From: Candidatus Bipolaricaulota bacterium
Lineage (GTDB): Bacteria; Bipolaricaulota; Bipolaricaulia; RBG-16-55-9
Length of the DNA stretch: 20,474 bases
NCBI GenBank assembly: GCA_018609825.1
Contig: JAHEOA010000095.1
Location: 1 to 20,474, forward strand
Direction of reading: 5' to 3'
In this document: piece by piece, positions 7,945 to 13,561 of the stretch
Numbering within the stretch: position 1 is the stretch's first letter
Layout of the letters: every line of letters starts with the position of its first letter
The notes under the pieces: model-generated
Databases searched by the model: none
What the model was told of the DNA's origin: nothing
Seen by the model: the letters and a program-made list of their open reading frames with translations, nothing else
Program-made: the position numbers and the translations under genes

Positions 7945-9004
7945 CTGCCTCGGATGAGCCGTTCAGGAGGCTCTGTTTGAGCGATTCGATCTCGCTTCGG
8001 AACAGGGGCGTGTTCATCATGTCGGTCACCTTGCGACAGGCGTGCATGACCGTGGTGTGATCCCGGCGCCCGAACGCGCGGCCGATGGTGGGGAAGGAAC
8101 TGTCGGTCAGCTCGCGGGCGAGAAAGATGGCAATGTGGCGGGCCTGCGAGATCCGCTTGGCCCGCTTGCTGCCCTCGATTTCCTCGACGCTGACGCCGTA
8201 GCGATCGGCCACCTCCGACTTGATCGTCTCCATGTCGAGCTCCGGGGACGCGACGGAGTCCGAGGGGATGAGCGAGTCGACGGTCGTCGCCGATGGGTGT
8301 TGCCCCTGCAGGTCGGCGTAGGCGGCCACGCGGATGAGCGCCCCTTCCAGGGCGCGCACGCTCGACGTGATCCGTCCGGCGATCAGCTCGAGGAGGCTCT
8401 CGTCGATCGCAAGCCCGTTTTCGCGAGCCTTGGCCCGCAGGATCGCCAAGCGGGTCTCGTAGCCCGGAGGCTGGATGTCGGCGACCAGGCCCCAGCGGAA
8501 GCGCGAGACCAGGCGCTCCTGGAGCTCGGAGAGCTCCTCCGGCGGCCGATCGCTGGAGAAGACGACCTGCTTGCCGTTCTCGTAGAGCTCGTTGAAGGTG
8601 TGGAACAGCTCCTCTTGGGTCCCCTTCTTGTCCTTGAGAAAGTGGACGTCGTCGATGAGCAGCACGTCGGCACGGCGGAAGTGCTGCCGGAACGGTTCCG
8701 TCTTGTTGTTGCGGATGCTGTTGACGAGCTCGATGGCGAATCGCTCCGAGGTGACGTAGATGACGTTCTCCCAGGGCTGGCCGTCTCGGATCTGGTTGCT
8801 GACCGCATGCAAGAGATGCGTCTTGCCCAGGCCGACCGAGCCGTAAATGAAGAGCGGGTTGTACGCCCGGCCGGGCGCGTCGGCCACGGCTTGGGCGGCG
8901 GAGCAGGCGAGGACGTTGCCCTCCCCCTTGACGAACCGAACGAACGTGTAGTCCGTCCGAGGCGTCGACAGCTCCTGGTCGCGCTCCACCTGGGTTGAGG
9001 CCAT
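7928..9004 (-). CDS. dnaA: Chromosomal replication initiator DnaA, lacking domains I-II
   Basis: AAA+ initiator that melts the origin and helps load the helicase. Visible in order are Walker A GSVGLGKT (55-62), Walker B LLIDDVHF (115-122), sensor 1 VVFSSDRPP (147-154), RLVSRFRWG with the Arg-finger region (about 164-172), and the DNA-binding domain IV with GRRDHTTVMHAC (312-323). The product has 358 residues against about 440-470 in most bacteria. It begins about 18 residues before the domain III start (YTFVRFVKGEGN), so the N-terminal helicase-contact domain I and linker II are missing. This is not a start-choice error: a TAG stands in frame four codons upstream of the ATG, and AGGGAG sits 8 bases before it. 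It is either the sole, shortened initiator or a paralogue. dnaN, recF and rpmH, the common neighbours, are absent. Confidence 0.93.
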   Translation of the reverse strand: MASTQVERDQELSTPRTDYTFVRFVKGEGNVLACSAAQAVADAPGRAYNPLFIYGSVGLGKTHLLHAVSNQIRDGQPWENVIYVTSERFAIELVNSIRNNKTEPFRQHFRRADVLLIDDVHFLKDKKGTQEELFHTFNELYENGKQVVFSSDRPPEELSELQERLVSRFRWGLVADIQPPGYETRLAILRAKARENGLAIDESLLELIAGRITSSVRALEGALIRVAAYADLQGQHPSATTVDSLIPSDSVASPELDMETIKSEVADRYGVSVEEIEGSKRAKRISQARHIAIFLARELTDSSFPTIGRAFGRRDHTTVMHACRKVTDMMNTPLFRSEIESLKQSLLNGSSEAANAQK

Positions 9005-9044
9005 AATATCTCCCTAAGAGATCCTGGCGGGATCCCGGTTCGCC

Positions 9045-9115
9045 CTCTCACCATAGATAGGCAGGAATCAGGCCCTTCTCTTGCGGCCTGCAGCTGATCG
9101 CGGCTTTCACCATAG
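9045..9115 (-). repeat. Two direct copies of CTATGGTGARAG upstream of dnaA
   Basis: On the minus strand CTATGGTGAAAG (9104-9115) and CTATGGTGAGAG (9045-9056) lie 59 bases apart. The upstream copy overlaps the likely -10 hexamer; the downstream copy lies in the 5' UTR and has no -35 in front of it. No consensus DnaA box (TTATCCACA) was seen nearby. Confidence 0.4.
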
Positions 9116-9138
9116 CAGGGCCCCACAGCGGATGTCAA
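9109..9138 (-). promoter_or_regulatory. Probable promoter of dnaA
   Basis: Minus-strand TTGACA (9133-9138) is followed after 18 bases by TATGGT (9109-9114), about 100 bases before the dnaA ATG. The -10 lies inside a 12-base motif CTATGGTGAAAG (9104-9115) that recurs with one change at 9045-9056 in the leader. Confidence 0.5.
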
Positions 9139-9569
9139 TAGACCGATTGAGGGGCCCCCTCAGCCGGGGCTCCGATGGGATGGCCCACAGTCGCCCCGGC
9201 ACGGGAAAGCCTCCGAAGAGATAAGACGAACGCCGGCTCGGTCCCCCAAGAACGGGGCGGAGGCCACTAGGGGCGGCCGATTCGATCCAGCAAGGAAGTT
9301 GGTCACCTGAGGCATGGTCATGCCCGTTCTGCCGCGTCCGTTGGGCATTGGAGAGGCTGGAAGCGAGAGCGAGGTGTTCGGACCGCGCTCCTCGGCCTGG
9401 GAGGGAGTCCCGATCACGGGGTCGAGCGCCGGCCATCCTGGAGAACCATCGGGGCGTTGCGCGCGTCGCCCGGAGCTGGGCGGGGTTTGCACATCGGGAG
9501 GATCCCTCATCGGGCGGTGCCGTCGATGGGGGAGCGGCCACGGATATCGGCGGCTGCGGTCGCTGGCGA
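9139..9569. other. Gene-free stretch between dnaA promoter and tRNA-Phe
   Basis: Open frames here are short, have no ribosome-binding site and resemble no protein. A GC-rich palindrome (TGAGGGG/CCCCCTCA) lies at 9147-9162. I looked for tmRNA, SRP RNA and RNase P RNA signatures and for DnaA boxes and saw none. It holds the 3' flank of the tRNA-Phe gene, without a clear T-run terminator. Confidence 0.4.
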
Positions 9570-9646
9570 TGGTGCCCAGGGGCGGATTTGAACCGCCGAC
9601 ACCGCGATTTTCAGTCGCGTGCTCTACCGAACTGAGCTACCTGGGC
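9570..9646 (-). tRNA. tRNA-Phe (GAA)
   Basis: A full cloverleaf on the minus strand: acceptor GCCCAGG/CCTGGGC, D arm GCTC...GAGC, anticodon stem-loop CGCGA-CTGAAAA-TCGCG with anticodon GAA, and T arm GGCGG-TTCAAAT-CCGCC. Discriminator A is followed by an encoded CCA (9570-9572). It lies about 45 bases downstream of tRNA-Asp and is probably co-transcribed with it. Confidence 0.97.
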
Positions 9647-9691
9647 AAGCGTCCGTCGGCAGACAACACGGATGATTGCCTGCGGCTTGGG

Positions 9692-9768
9692 TGGCGGGGA
9701 TGACGGGATTTGAACCCGCGATCTCTGCCTTGACAGGGCAGCGTGTTAGACCGCTACACTACACCCCC
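9692..9768 (-). tRNA. tRNA-Asp (GTC)
   Basis: Minus-strand cloverleaf: acceptor GGGGGTG/CATCCCC, anticodon stem-loop CTGCC-CTGTCAA-GGCAG with anticodon GTC, T arm with GGTTCAAAT, discriminator G and encoded CCA (9692-9694). It is the first of a two-tRNA unit with tRNA-Phe. Confidence 0.97.
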
Positions 9769-9781
9769 GCGCTGTGCGCGC

Positions 9782-9810
9782 ATTCTATCACAGGGTCTCA
9801 GGGGGCGCAA
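9782..9810 (-). promoter_or_regulatory. Probable promoter of the tRNA-Asp/tRNA-Phe unit
   Basis: Minus-strand TTGCGC (9805-9810), 17-base spacer, TAGAAT (9782-9787), ending 13 bases before the mature 5' end of tRNA-Asp. The -10 fit is good; the -35 matches only its first three bases well. Confidence 0.5.
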
Positions 9811-9932
9811 GCGGGTTCGTCGGGACTGAGGGGCCTCCCGCGAGGCCGGCGTCGGATCCTCAGGGGGGGCTCGTCCAGGGCTTCCCGCCGACGGGCCACC
9901 TCCAAGCCGACGCCGAGCAGCAGCATGCGCAT
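9798..9932 (-). CDS. Possible 44-residue small protein
   Basis: A short frame begins ATG at 9930-9932 five bases after a strong AAGGAGG and stops at 9798-9800, just ahead of tRNA-Asp. The product starts MRMLLLGVGLEVARRREALDEPP and ends in an Arg/Pro-rich tail. It has a mildly hydrophobic start but no convincing signal peptide or membrane helix, and I do not recognise it. The good ribosome-binding site is the only positive evidence; its Arg/Pro-rich tail is what random GC-rich DNA gives. Its 3' end overlaps the -35 of the tRNA promoter. Confidence 0.3.
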   Translation of the reverse strand: MRMLLLGVGLEVARRREALDEPPLRIRRRPRGRPLSPDEPACAP

Positions 9933-10045
9933 GCCGGCCTCCTTGATGTCAACCTCAGGATATCTGCATACGGATGAACGTGCAGCTTCAGCTGTCAGGA
10001 CTGCGTGGAGGTGTGCGCATGAACCGCGGGGTCACCGACGGACGG

Positions 10046-10074
10046 TTGACAGGTAAGTAAAACAGTGTTAAAAA
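10046..10074 (+). promoter_or_regulatory. Promoter of the c-di-GMP riboswitch transcript
   Basis: A perfect TTGACA (10046-10051) is followed after 16-17 bases by TTAAAA/TAAAAA (10068-10074) in a locally AT-rich patch. The predicted start is near 10080, just before the aptamer. This is one of the most consensus-like promoters in the window. Confidence 0.6.
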
Positions 10075-10083
10075 CCTGGTAAG

Positions 10084-10176
10084 CATCCGACAAGGGCAAA
10101 CTTCCCGAAAGGGAGGGACGCAAAGCCACGGGCCTGTCGGCCGCGTTCGCCTACGGCAGCCGGGTTGCCGAAGATG
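10084..10176 (+). ncRNA. Cyclic di-GMP-I riboswitch (GEMM) aptamer
   Basis: The plus strand carries the GEMM core in order: AAGGGCAAAC (10092-10101), a stem CTTCCC-GAAA-GGGAGG with a GAAA tetraloop (10101-10116), GGGACGCAAAGCC (10115-10127), GGCCT (10131-10135), a variable second hairpin, and GGCAGCCGGGTTGCCGA (10155-10171). These match the near-invariant parts of the known class (GGGCAAA, GNRA loop, GGACGCAAAGCC, GGUAGCGGGGUUACCGA). An outer stem CATC/GATG (10084-10087 with 10173-10176) closes it. It sits right after a strong promoter. The family senses the second messenger c-di-GMP, which controls motility, adhesion and surface growth. What it regulates here is unclear: no convincing gene follows before the terminator at 10496. 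Confidence 0.9.
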
Positions 10177-10476
10177 ACCATGGGGGCCCATTCGACGACG
10201 ACGCGAGCCACCGCCGAGCGCCACAGCCGATGGACGTTTGCGCTGGGATTGCGTCGATCCTTTCCTCGCTTTGCAGAAGCCAGCACCCGGCCATATCTCG
10301 ACGCCGTTTGGGGGCGTCGATTGGGCGGTCACGCGACGCCCGGGTCACGGGTTTTTCGACCTCCTTCCCGTGGCGAGACGAGCCAGGAGGCAGGCAGACC
10401 CGATCCATCCAGGCCTCCGATCTCATGGGGGTGGACGGTTCACGCGCCTGATCGGTTGTCGAGGTCGTATCGCGGA
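10177..10476 (+). other. Riboswitch downstream region, no convincing gene
   Basis: Open frames are present (148 residues from ATG 10174, running through the terminator to 10620; 73 residues from 10230 to 10451), but none has a ribosome-binding site, signal peptide or recognisable domain. A perfect 8-base-pair hairpin lies at 10298-10320 (TCGACGCC/GGCGTCGA with a 7-base loop). A CCCG/CGGG mini-stem followed by five T lies near 10340-10356 and could be an early terminator. The stretch may be a non-coding RNA body, a short unrecognised peptide gene, or the expression platform plus spacer. Confidence 0.4.
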
Positions 10477-10541
10477 GGGCTCTCCCAGAGTTTTACCGCG
10501 GACCCGCCTTCCTGTCCGCGGGTTTTTGCTCAGGAGAGCCC
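10477..10541 (+). terminator. Intrinsic terminator nested in an outer inverted repeat
   Basis: The inner hairpin CCGCGGAC (10496-10503)/GTCCGCGG (10514-10521) is followed by G and TTTTT (10523-10527), a good intrinsic terminator for plus-strand transcription. It is enclosed by a perfect 9-base inverted repeat, GGGCTCTCC (10477-10485)/GGAGAGCCC (10533-10541). On the minus strand the inner hairpin has no T-run, so it should not end the lipoprotein mRNA. Together with the promoter at 10046 it defines a transcript of about 450 bases. Confidence 0.65.
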
Positions 10542-10685
10542 GGGCAGCGGATCAGGCGCTCCACCTCCGTACAGGTCACCACACGAGGTCGCGCGACGCG
10601 CCGTGTGCGAGGCCCCGTGACTGGGGGCCGTGGCCGTCGGGCACGCTCAGCCTAGGCGCCCGCCTCGCGCTTTCACGGCCGCGCG

Positions 10686-10713
10686 TCGCGATTGTGTCGC
10701 GATTGTGTCGCGA
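10686..10713. repeat. 11-base tandem repeat past the lipoprotein stop
   Basis: TCGCGATTGTG occurs twice in tandem (10686-10696, 10697-10707), followed by a partial third unit TCGCGA (10708-10713). It sits three bases beyond the stop codon of the PKD lipoprotein. The rest of 10542-10685 holds nothing recognisable, and no intrinsic terminator for the lipoprotein gene is evident. Confidence 0.6.
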
Positions 10714-10715
10714 CC

Positions 10716-12170
10716 TCATTCGATCTCGATCGACCAGTCGCCCACGGCGTCCACGCCGACGATGGCCGTCCTCGAGGGGACGCTCACCTGCCCGTCGTAG
10801 GGATCCGTGGAGTCGACCAAGAGCGCGGTCCAGGCGCCATCCGTGGAGAAGCCCTTGACGTTGAAATAGTGGCCGCCGTCGTTCCCCTGGATGCGGGCCG
10901 TGCTGGGCGTTCCGTCAATCCGGAAGACGTCGGGCCCGGATCCCGAGATACGGCCGGGCACGCTCAGGGTTCGGGCCGCCTCCAGCGGACGTAGGTCGAC
11001 GCTCCACGCGCCCGGGGCCATGATCTCCAATTCGGCCGTATCGCCCCTGGGATCGACGGTGACCCCGTCATACGGACCCGTCGTGGCGATGAAGTTGGCC
11101 GTCACGTTCCCGTCCGCATCGTAGCCCGTGACGACGAAGTATTGGCCCTTGTCGTTGCCGACGACCTCCAAGAGAAAAGCCCCGTCCGACGGGGGCTGGA
11201 TGTCGACGGTGCTGTCGCCGACGCCTTCGTAGTGCCGCGGCTCGGGCGGGGAGGACGATGACTCCCCCGAGCCGGCCTCGACGGTCATCGTCGTCTCATC
11301 GGTCGCGCCGTCGTCGTCGCTGACCATAAGCCGGACGGTATACCGACCGCTTGCCTCGTACGTGTGAGAGGCGGTCCGTCCGGATGCGCCCGTCCCATCG
11401 CCGAAGTCCCACTCGTATCGCTGGATGTGCCCGTCGCTGTCGGTCGAATCCGCCCCGCTGAAGTCCACCGCCAACGGCGCCGAGCCGCTGCCCGGGTCCG
11501 CGCTGATGGCCGCGTCGGGCGCCCGATTCCCGACGCCGACGGTCTTGGTGAGCGACGTCGTCGAGTCCCCGTGATCGGTGAGGGTGAGCTTGACGTCGTA
11601 GTCGCCGTCGTCGCCGTATCGGTGCGTCACGGTTCGACCGTGGCTCTGGCTGCCGTCGCCGAAGTCCCATTCATAGTCCACGATCGTCTGAGCCGTGAGG
11701 TTGGCTGCGTCCGTCGAGCCGGATGCATCGAATGTGATCGGCTCGTTCGTCAAGGGGTCTTGGGGCGCGATCGTGAACGCCGCGTCGGGGCGTCGGTTGG
11801 GCTGGACGGTGATCCGCACCGACGCCCGGTCCGTGGCCCCTTGATCGTGGGTTACCGTCAGCTCGACCGTGAACTCGCCCGTCGATCGATACGTGTGGGT
11901 GACCTCCGCGCCTGAGCCGCTCGCGCCGTCGCCGAACGACCAGGCGTAGCTGCGGATCTCCGTGCCTGCGGGGGTGGCGGAGCCGGACGCGTCGAACGTT
12001 ACCTCAAAGGGGGGCGATCCGCGCGTGGCGCTCGCGTCGATGACCGCCGTCGGGGGATCCGCCGGTTCGAGCCCATCGACGCCCGTCGTCGTCTGATCCC
12101 AGCCGCAGCCGGCCAGCGTCGCCAACAGAACGAACGCCAATCCCGTGATCCTGAGCGTCGCGATGCGCAT
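10716..12170 (-). CDS. PKD-repeat lipoprotein
   Basis: A 484-residue exported lipoprotein. The start ATG (12168-12170) follows GGAGGAGAGG; the signal peptide MRIATLRITGLAFVLLATLAGC ends in a LAGC lipobox with the lipidated Cys at 22. Three PKD (Ig-like) domains follow at about 37-122, 124-212 and 214-297, marked by SFGDG (78-82) and two WDFGDG motifs (168-173, 254-259). After a Ser/Pro/Glu-rich linker come two copies of a roughly 75-residue beta-rich unit (about 318-395 and 411-484), each with a GND-G-YF-V pattern, a PYDG motif and a final G-W-S. PKD domains are known in surface adhesion and polysaccharide-associated proteins; no enzyme domain is present. Its role is probably binding or structural at the cell surface. 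A CRP-like site lies upstream. Confidence 0.85.
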   Translation of the reverse strand: MRIATLRITGLAFVLLATLAGCGWDQTTTGVDGLEPADPPTAVIDASATRGSPPFEVTFDASGSATPAGTEIRSYAWSFGDGASGSGAEVTHTYRSTGEFTVELTVTHDQGATDRASVRITVQPNRRPDAAFTIAPQDPLTNEPITFDASGSTDAANLTAQTIVDYEWDFGDGSQSHGRTVTHRYGDDGDYDVKLTLTDHGDSTTSLTKTVGVGNRAPDAAISADPGSGSAPLAVDFSGADSTDSDGHIQRYEWDFGDGTGASGRTASHTYEASGRYTVRLMVSDDDGATDETTMTVEAGSGESSSSPPEPRHYEGVGDSTVDIQPPSDGAFLLEVVGNDKGQYFVVTGYDADGNVTANFIATTGPYDGVTVDPRGDTAELEIMAPGAWSVDLRPLEAARTLSVPGRISGSGPDVFRIDGTPSTARIQGNDGGHYFNVKGFSTDGAWTALLVDSTDPYDGQVSVPSRTAIVGVDAVGDWSIEIE

Positions 12171-12234
12171 ATGAACCCTCTCCTCCACGCTGGGCGCGCC
12201 GGAATACGCGGCGCGTGGTCGTTTCCTGCCGATC

Positions 12235-12299
12235 AGCTTAAGCACGCGATCGAGGCCCTGCGGAGACGGAGGTACAGAGGGCGTGTGATGTTTATCACT
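12235..12299 (-). promoter_or_regulatory. CRP-like operator and -10 element upstream of the PKD lipoprotein
   Basis: TGTGATGTTTATCACT (12284-12299) is a near-perfect match to the Crp consensus TGTGA-N6-TCACA and contains a perfect GTGAT-N4-ATCAC palindrome. Downstream on the minus strand lies TAAGCT (12235-12240) without a good -35. With a start near 12229-12230, the site would be centred at about -62, the classical activating (class I) position. The Crp/Fnr protein at 6634-7308 keeps the Arg-Glu pair that reads GTGA, so it is a candidate regulator. Confidence 0.5.
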
Positions 12300-12668
12300 C
12301 TCGGCAGGAGCGCAATGCCTGCCCTGAACTCCCCGATAACTGCTTCACACGAAGGTAGAGACGACGCTTGCCGTTTCGTCGTTTGTCCCCCCCTTGGGGC
12401 AGCTCGTGTCGACTGACCACGGGGTTGTCCGACCGCGTGAGCAGACAGGTGGCGACGCGACCTCGGGGCGTGCGAGCAATGTGACACCCGCCTGTGGATG
12501 AAGGACGGCTCCATGCCGCCAGGCTTGCCAATCAGATGCGTCCGGATGGCCTTTCCTAATGCATGTCGTTGCCGTTCAGGGGGGCACGCCGGGGAGCCCG
12601 CCCCGATGAAAGCTACCCCGAAGCCCGTAACGCTGCGGCCGGAGCCAGTGGCAGATAGCGGGTAAGGG
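12300..12668. other. Gene-free stretch upstream of the lipoprotein gene
   Basis: No coding frame here has a ribosome-binding site or recognisable product. A hairpin GGCAGG/CCTGCC with a 9-base loop lies at 12303-12323, with no T-run on either side. The part at 12570-12665 is GC-rich and could fold, but I could not match it to a known riboswitch or RNA family on either strand. Confidence 0.35.
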
Positions 12669-12699
12669 AAAAGGGCAGGCCCTTGGTTGAGCCTGCCCT
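12669..12699 (-). terminator. Intrinsic terminator of the small secreted protein gene
   Basis: Minus-strand hairpin AGGGCAGGC (12699-12691), 10-base loop, GCCTGCCCT (12680-12672), running into TTT (12671-12669). It lies about 40 bases past the stop of the gene at 12738. The T-run is short, so it may be of moderate strength. Confidence 0.6.
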
Positions 12700-12737
12700 C
12701 GTATTGCGTAACAGCTTTTAGGGAACTGCGCTGCCGA

Positions 12738-13025
12738 TCAGGTGCCGGAGCCCCCGATTCGGATGGGATCGTAGCAGACGCCCGACGGGGTCTCCTGCTC
12801 GTCGCCGTCCGGGACCTGCTGCTTGTCGCAGCCGTCATCTTGGTTCTGAGCCTGTCCGTCTGCGTTTCCAGTGCTCATCAGGACCATCGTGAAGCCCGTC
12901 GCATCGACGGACTGGAACGTGTATGAGGTGCTCCCGTCGACGGTCAGGCGAGCGTGGGCCGGGCCCGCCAATAGCCCGATCGTCAGGGCCATGGCGAACG
13001 CAACTATCATGATCTTCTTGCTCAT
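12738..13025 (-). CDS. Small secreted protein of unknown function
   Basis: A 95-residue protein with a clear Sec signal peptide, MSKKIMIVAFAMALTIGLLAG, ending in a PAHA cleavage site at about residue 25. The mature part of about 70 residues is Asp/Gln/Gly-rich, has two cysteines (GCDKQQ and GVCYD) that could form one disulfide after export, and no known domain. The ATG (13023-13025) follows a strong GAGGAGG site; the open frame extends further upstream but without one. It has its own terminator, and its promoter may be TTGGCA-N17-TACGCT. I do not recognise the family. Confidence 0.75.
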   Translation of the reverse strand: MSKKIMIVAFAMALTIGLLAGPAHARLTVDGSTSYTFQSVDATGFTMVLMSTGNADGQAQNQDDGCDKQQVPDGDEQETPSGVCYDPIRIGGSGT

Positions 13026-13407
13026 GGGACCTCCTCGTGATCTGATCTCAACGTTGTCGCAACCCAGCGTAGCACTGCAGATCCATGATGCCAAGTGCCA
13101 GCAACTACATGTATCCCGTGGACACACTTATAAACGCGTATCAAGCGCGGATGCTGCCGAATGGCTCTGCCCCAACAGTCGCGACGGGACCCACAGTCGG
13201 GCAGTCGACGACCTTCCCGGACCGGATCATCGGCTGAGTCACTGTCGCGCGCATGCGTCGAGGAACCAACCCAATGGGCTCCGAGACGCTCGGGACGGTG
13301 GGGACGGTCGGCGGCCGAGTCAGCGCCTGACGCCCGTGGTATTCAGGGGAGGTCAAGTCATCTTACGATGGCAAGAGTGACCCTGGACTTTGTTGGTCCA
13401 GCGCTCC
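13026..13407. other. Intergenic region with a possible promoter for the small secreted protein
   Basis: On the minus strand TTGGCA, a 17-base spacer and TACGCT lie about 40-75 bases before the ATG at 13025, a fair promoter. The rest, up to the 3' end of tRNA-Val, has no convincing gene. CTGGAC/GTCCAG (13383-13401) forms a hairpin just past tRNA-Val but has no T-run. Confidence 0.4.
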
Positions 13408-13482
13408 TGGTGGGCGAACCAGGATTTGAACCTGGGACCTCCTCCTTGTAAGGGAGGCGCTCTGCCGCTGAGCTATTCGCCC
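13408..13482 (-). tRNA. tRNA-Val (TAC)
   Basis: Minus-strand cloverleaf: acceptor GGGCGAA/TTCGCCC, D arm GCTC...GAGC, anticodon stem-loop CCTCC-CTTACAA-GGAGG with anticodon TAC, T arm CCAGG-TTCAAAT-CCTGG, discriminator A and encoded CCA (13408-13410). No clear promoter lies directly before it; it may be transcribed with the gene that ends at 13562. Confidence 0.97.
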
Positions 13483-13561
13483 GTTCTCGTACGCGAACGA
13501 TCACGGCTCGACGCCGCGAACCGTGGTTCCCACGGCGACATCCAACGCTCGAGCAGGTCGG

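Noticed and set aside
9147..9162. TGAGGGG/CCCCCTCA palindrome as terminator of the tRNA unit
   Set aside because: It lies about 400 bases downstream of tRNA-Phe and has no T-run on the minus strand.
9005..9300. Replication origin next to dnaA
   Set aside because: No TTATCCACA-type DnaA box cluster and no AT-rich unwinding region were seen here. The only near match to a DnaA box noticed (TTTTCCACA at 16142-16150) is a single copy inside thiI.
9314..9703. Plus-strand frames of 129 and 95 codons across tRNA-Phe
   Set aside because: They read through a tRNA gene in antisense and have no start signals.
10165..10858. Open frames of 151 and 206 codons after the riboswitch
   Set aside because: They run through the terminator hairpin or into the antisense of the lipoprotein gene, lack ribosome-binding sites and have Arg/Pro/Ser-rich products typical of non-coding GC-rich DNA.
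12570..12665. Possible riboswitch (cobalamin- or c-di-GMP-like) on either strand
   Set aside because: Fragments such as GCCACTG and GAAAGCTACC recall known boxes, but order and spacing do not match any family I know.
12233..12838. 201-codon minus-strand frame upstream of the lipoprotein gene
   Set aside because: It overlaps the terminator and the end of the small secreted protein gene, has no ribosome-binding site and no recognisable product.
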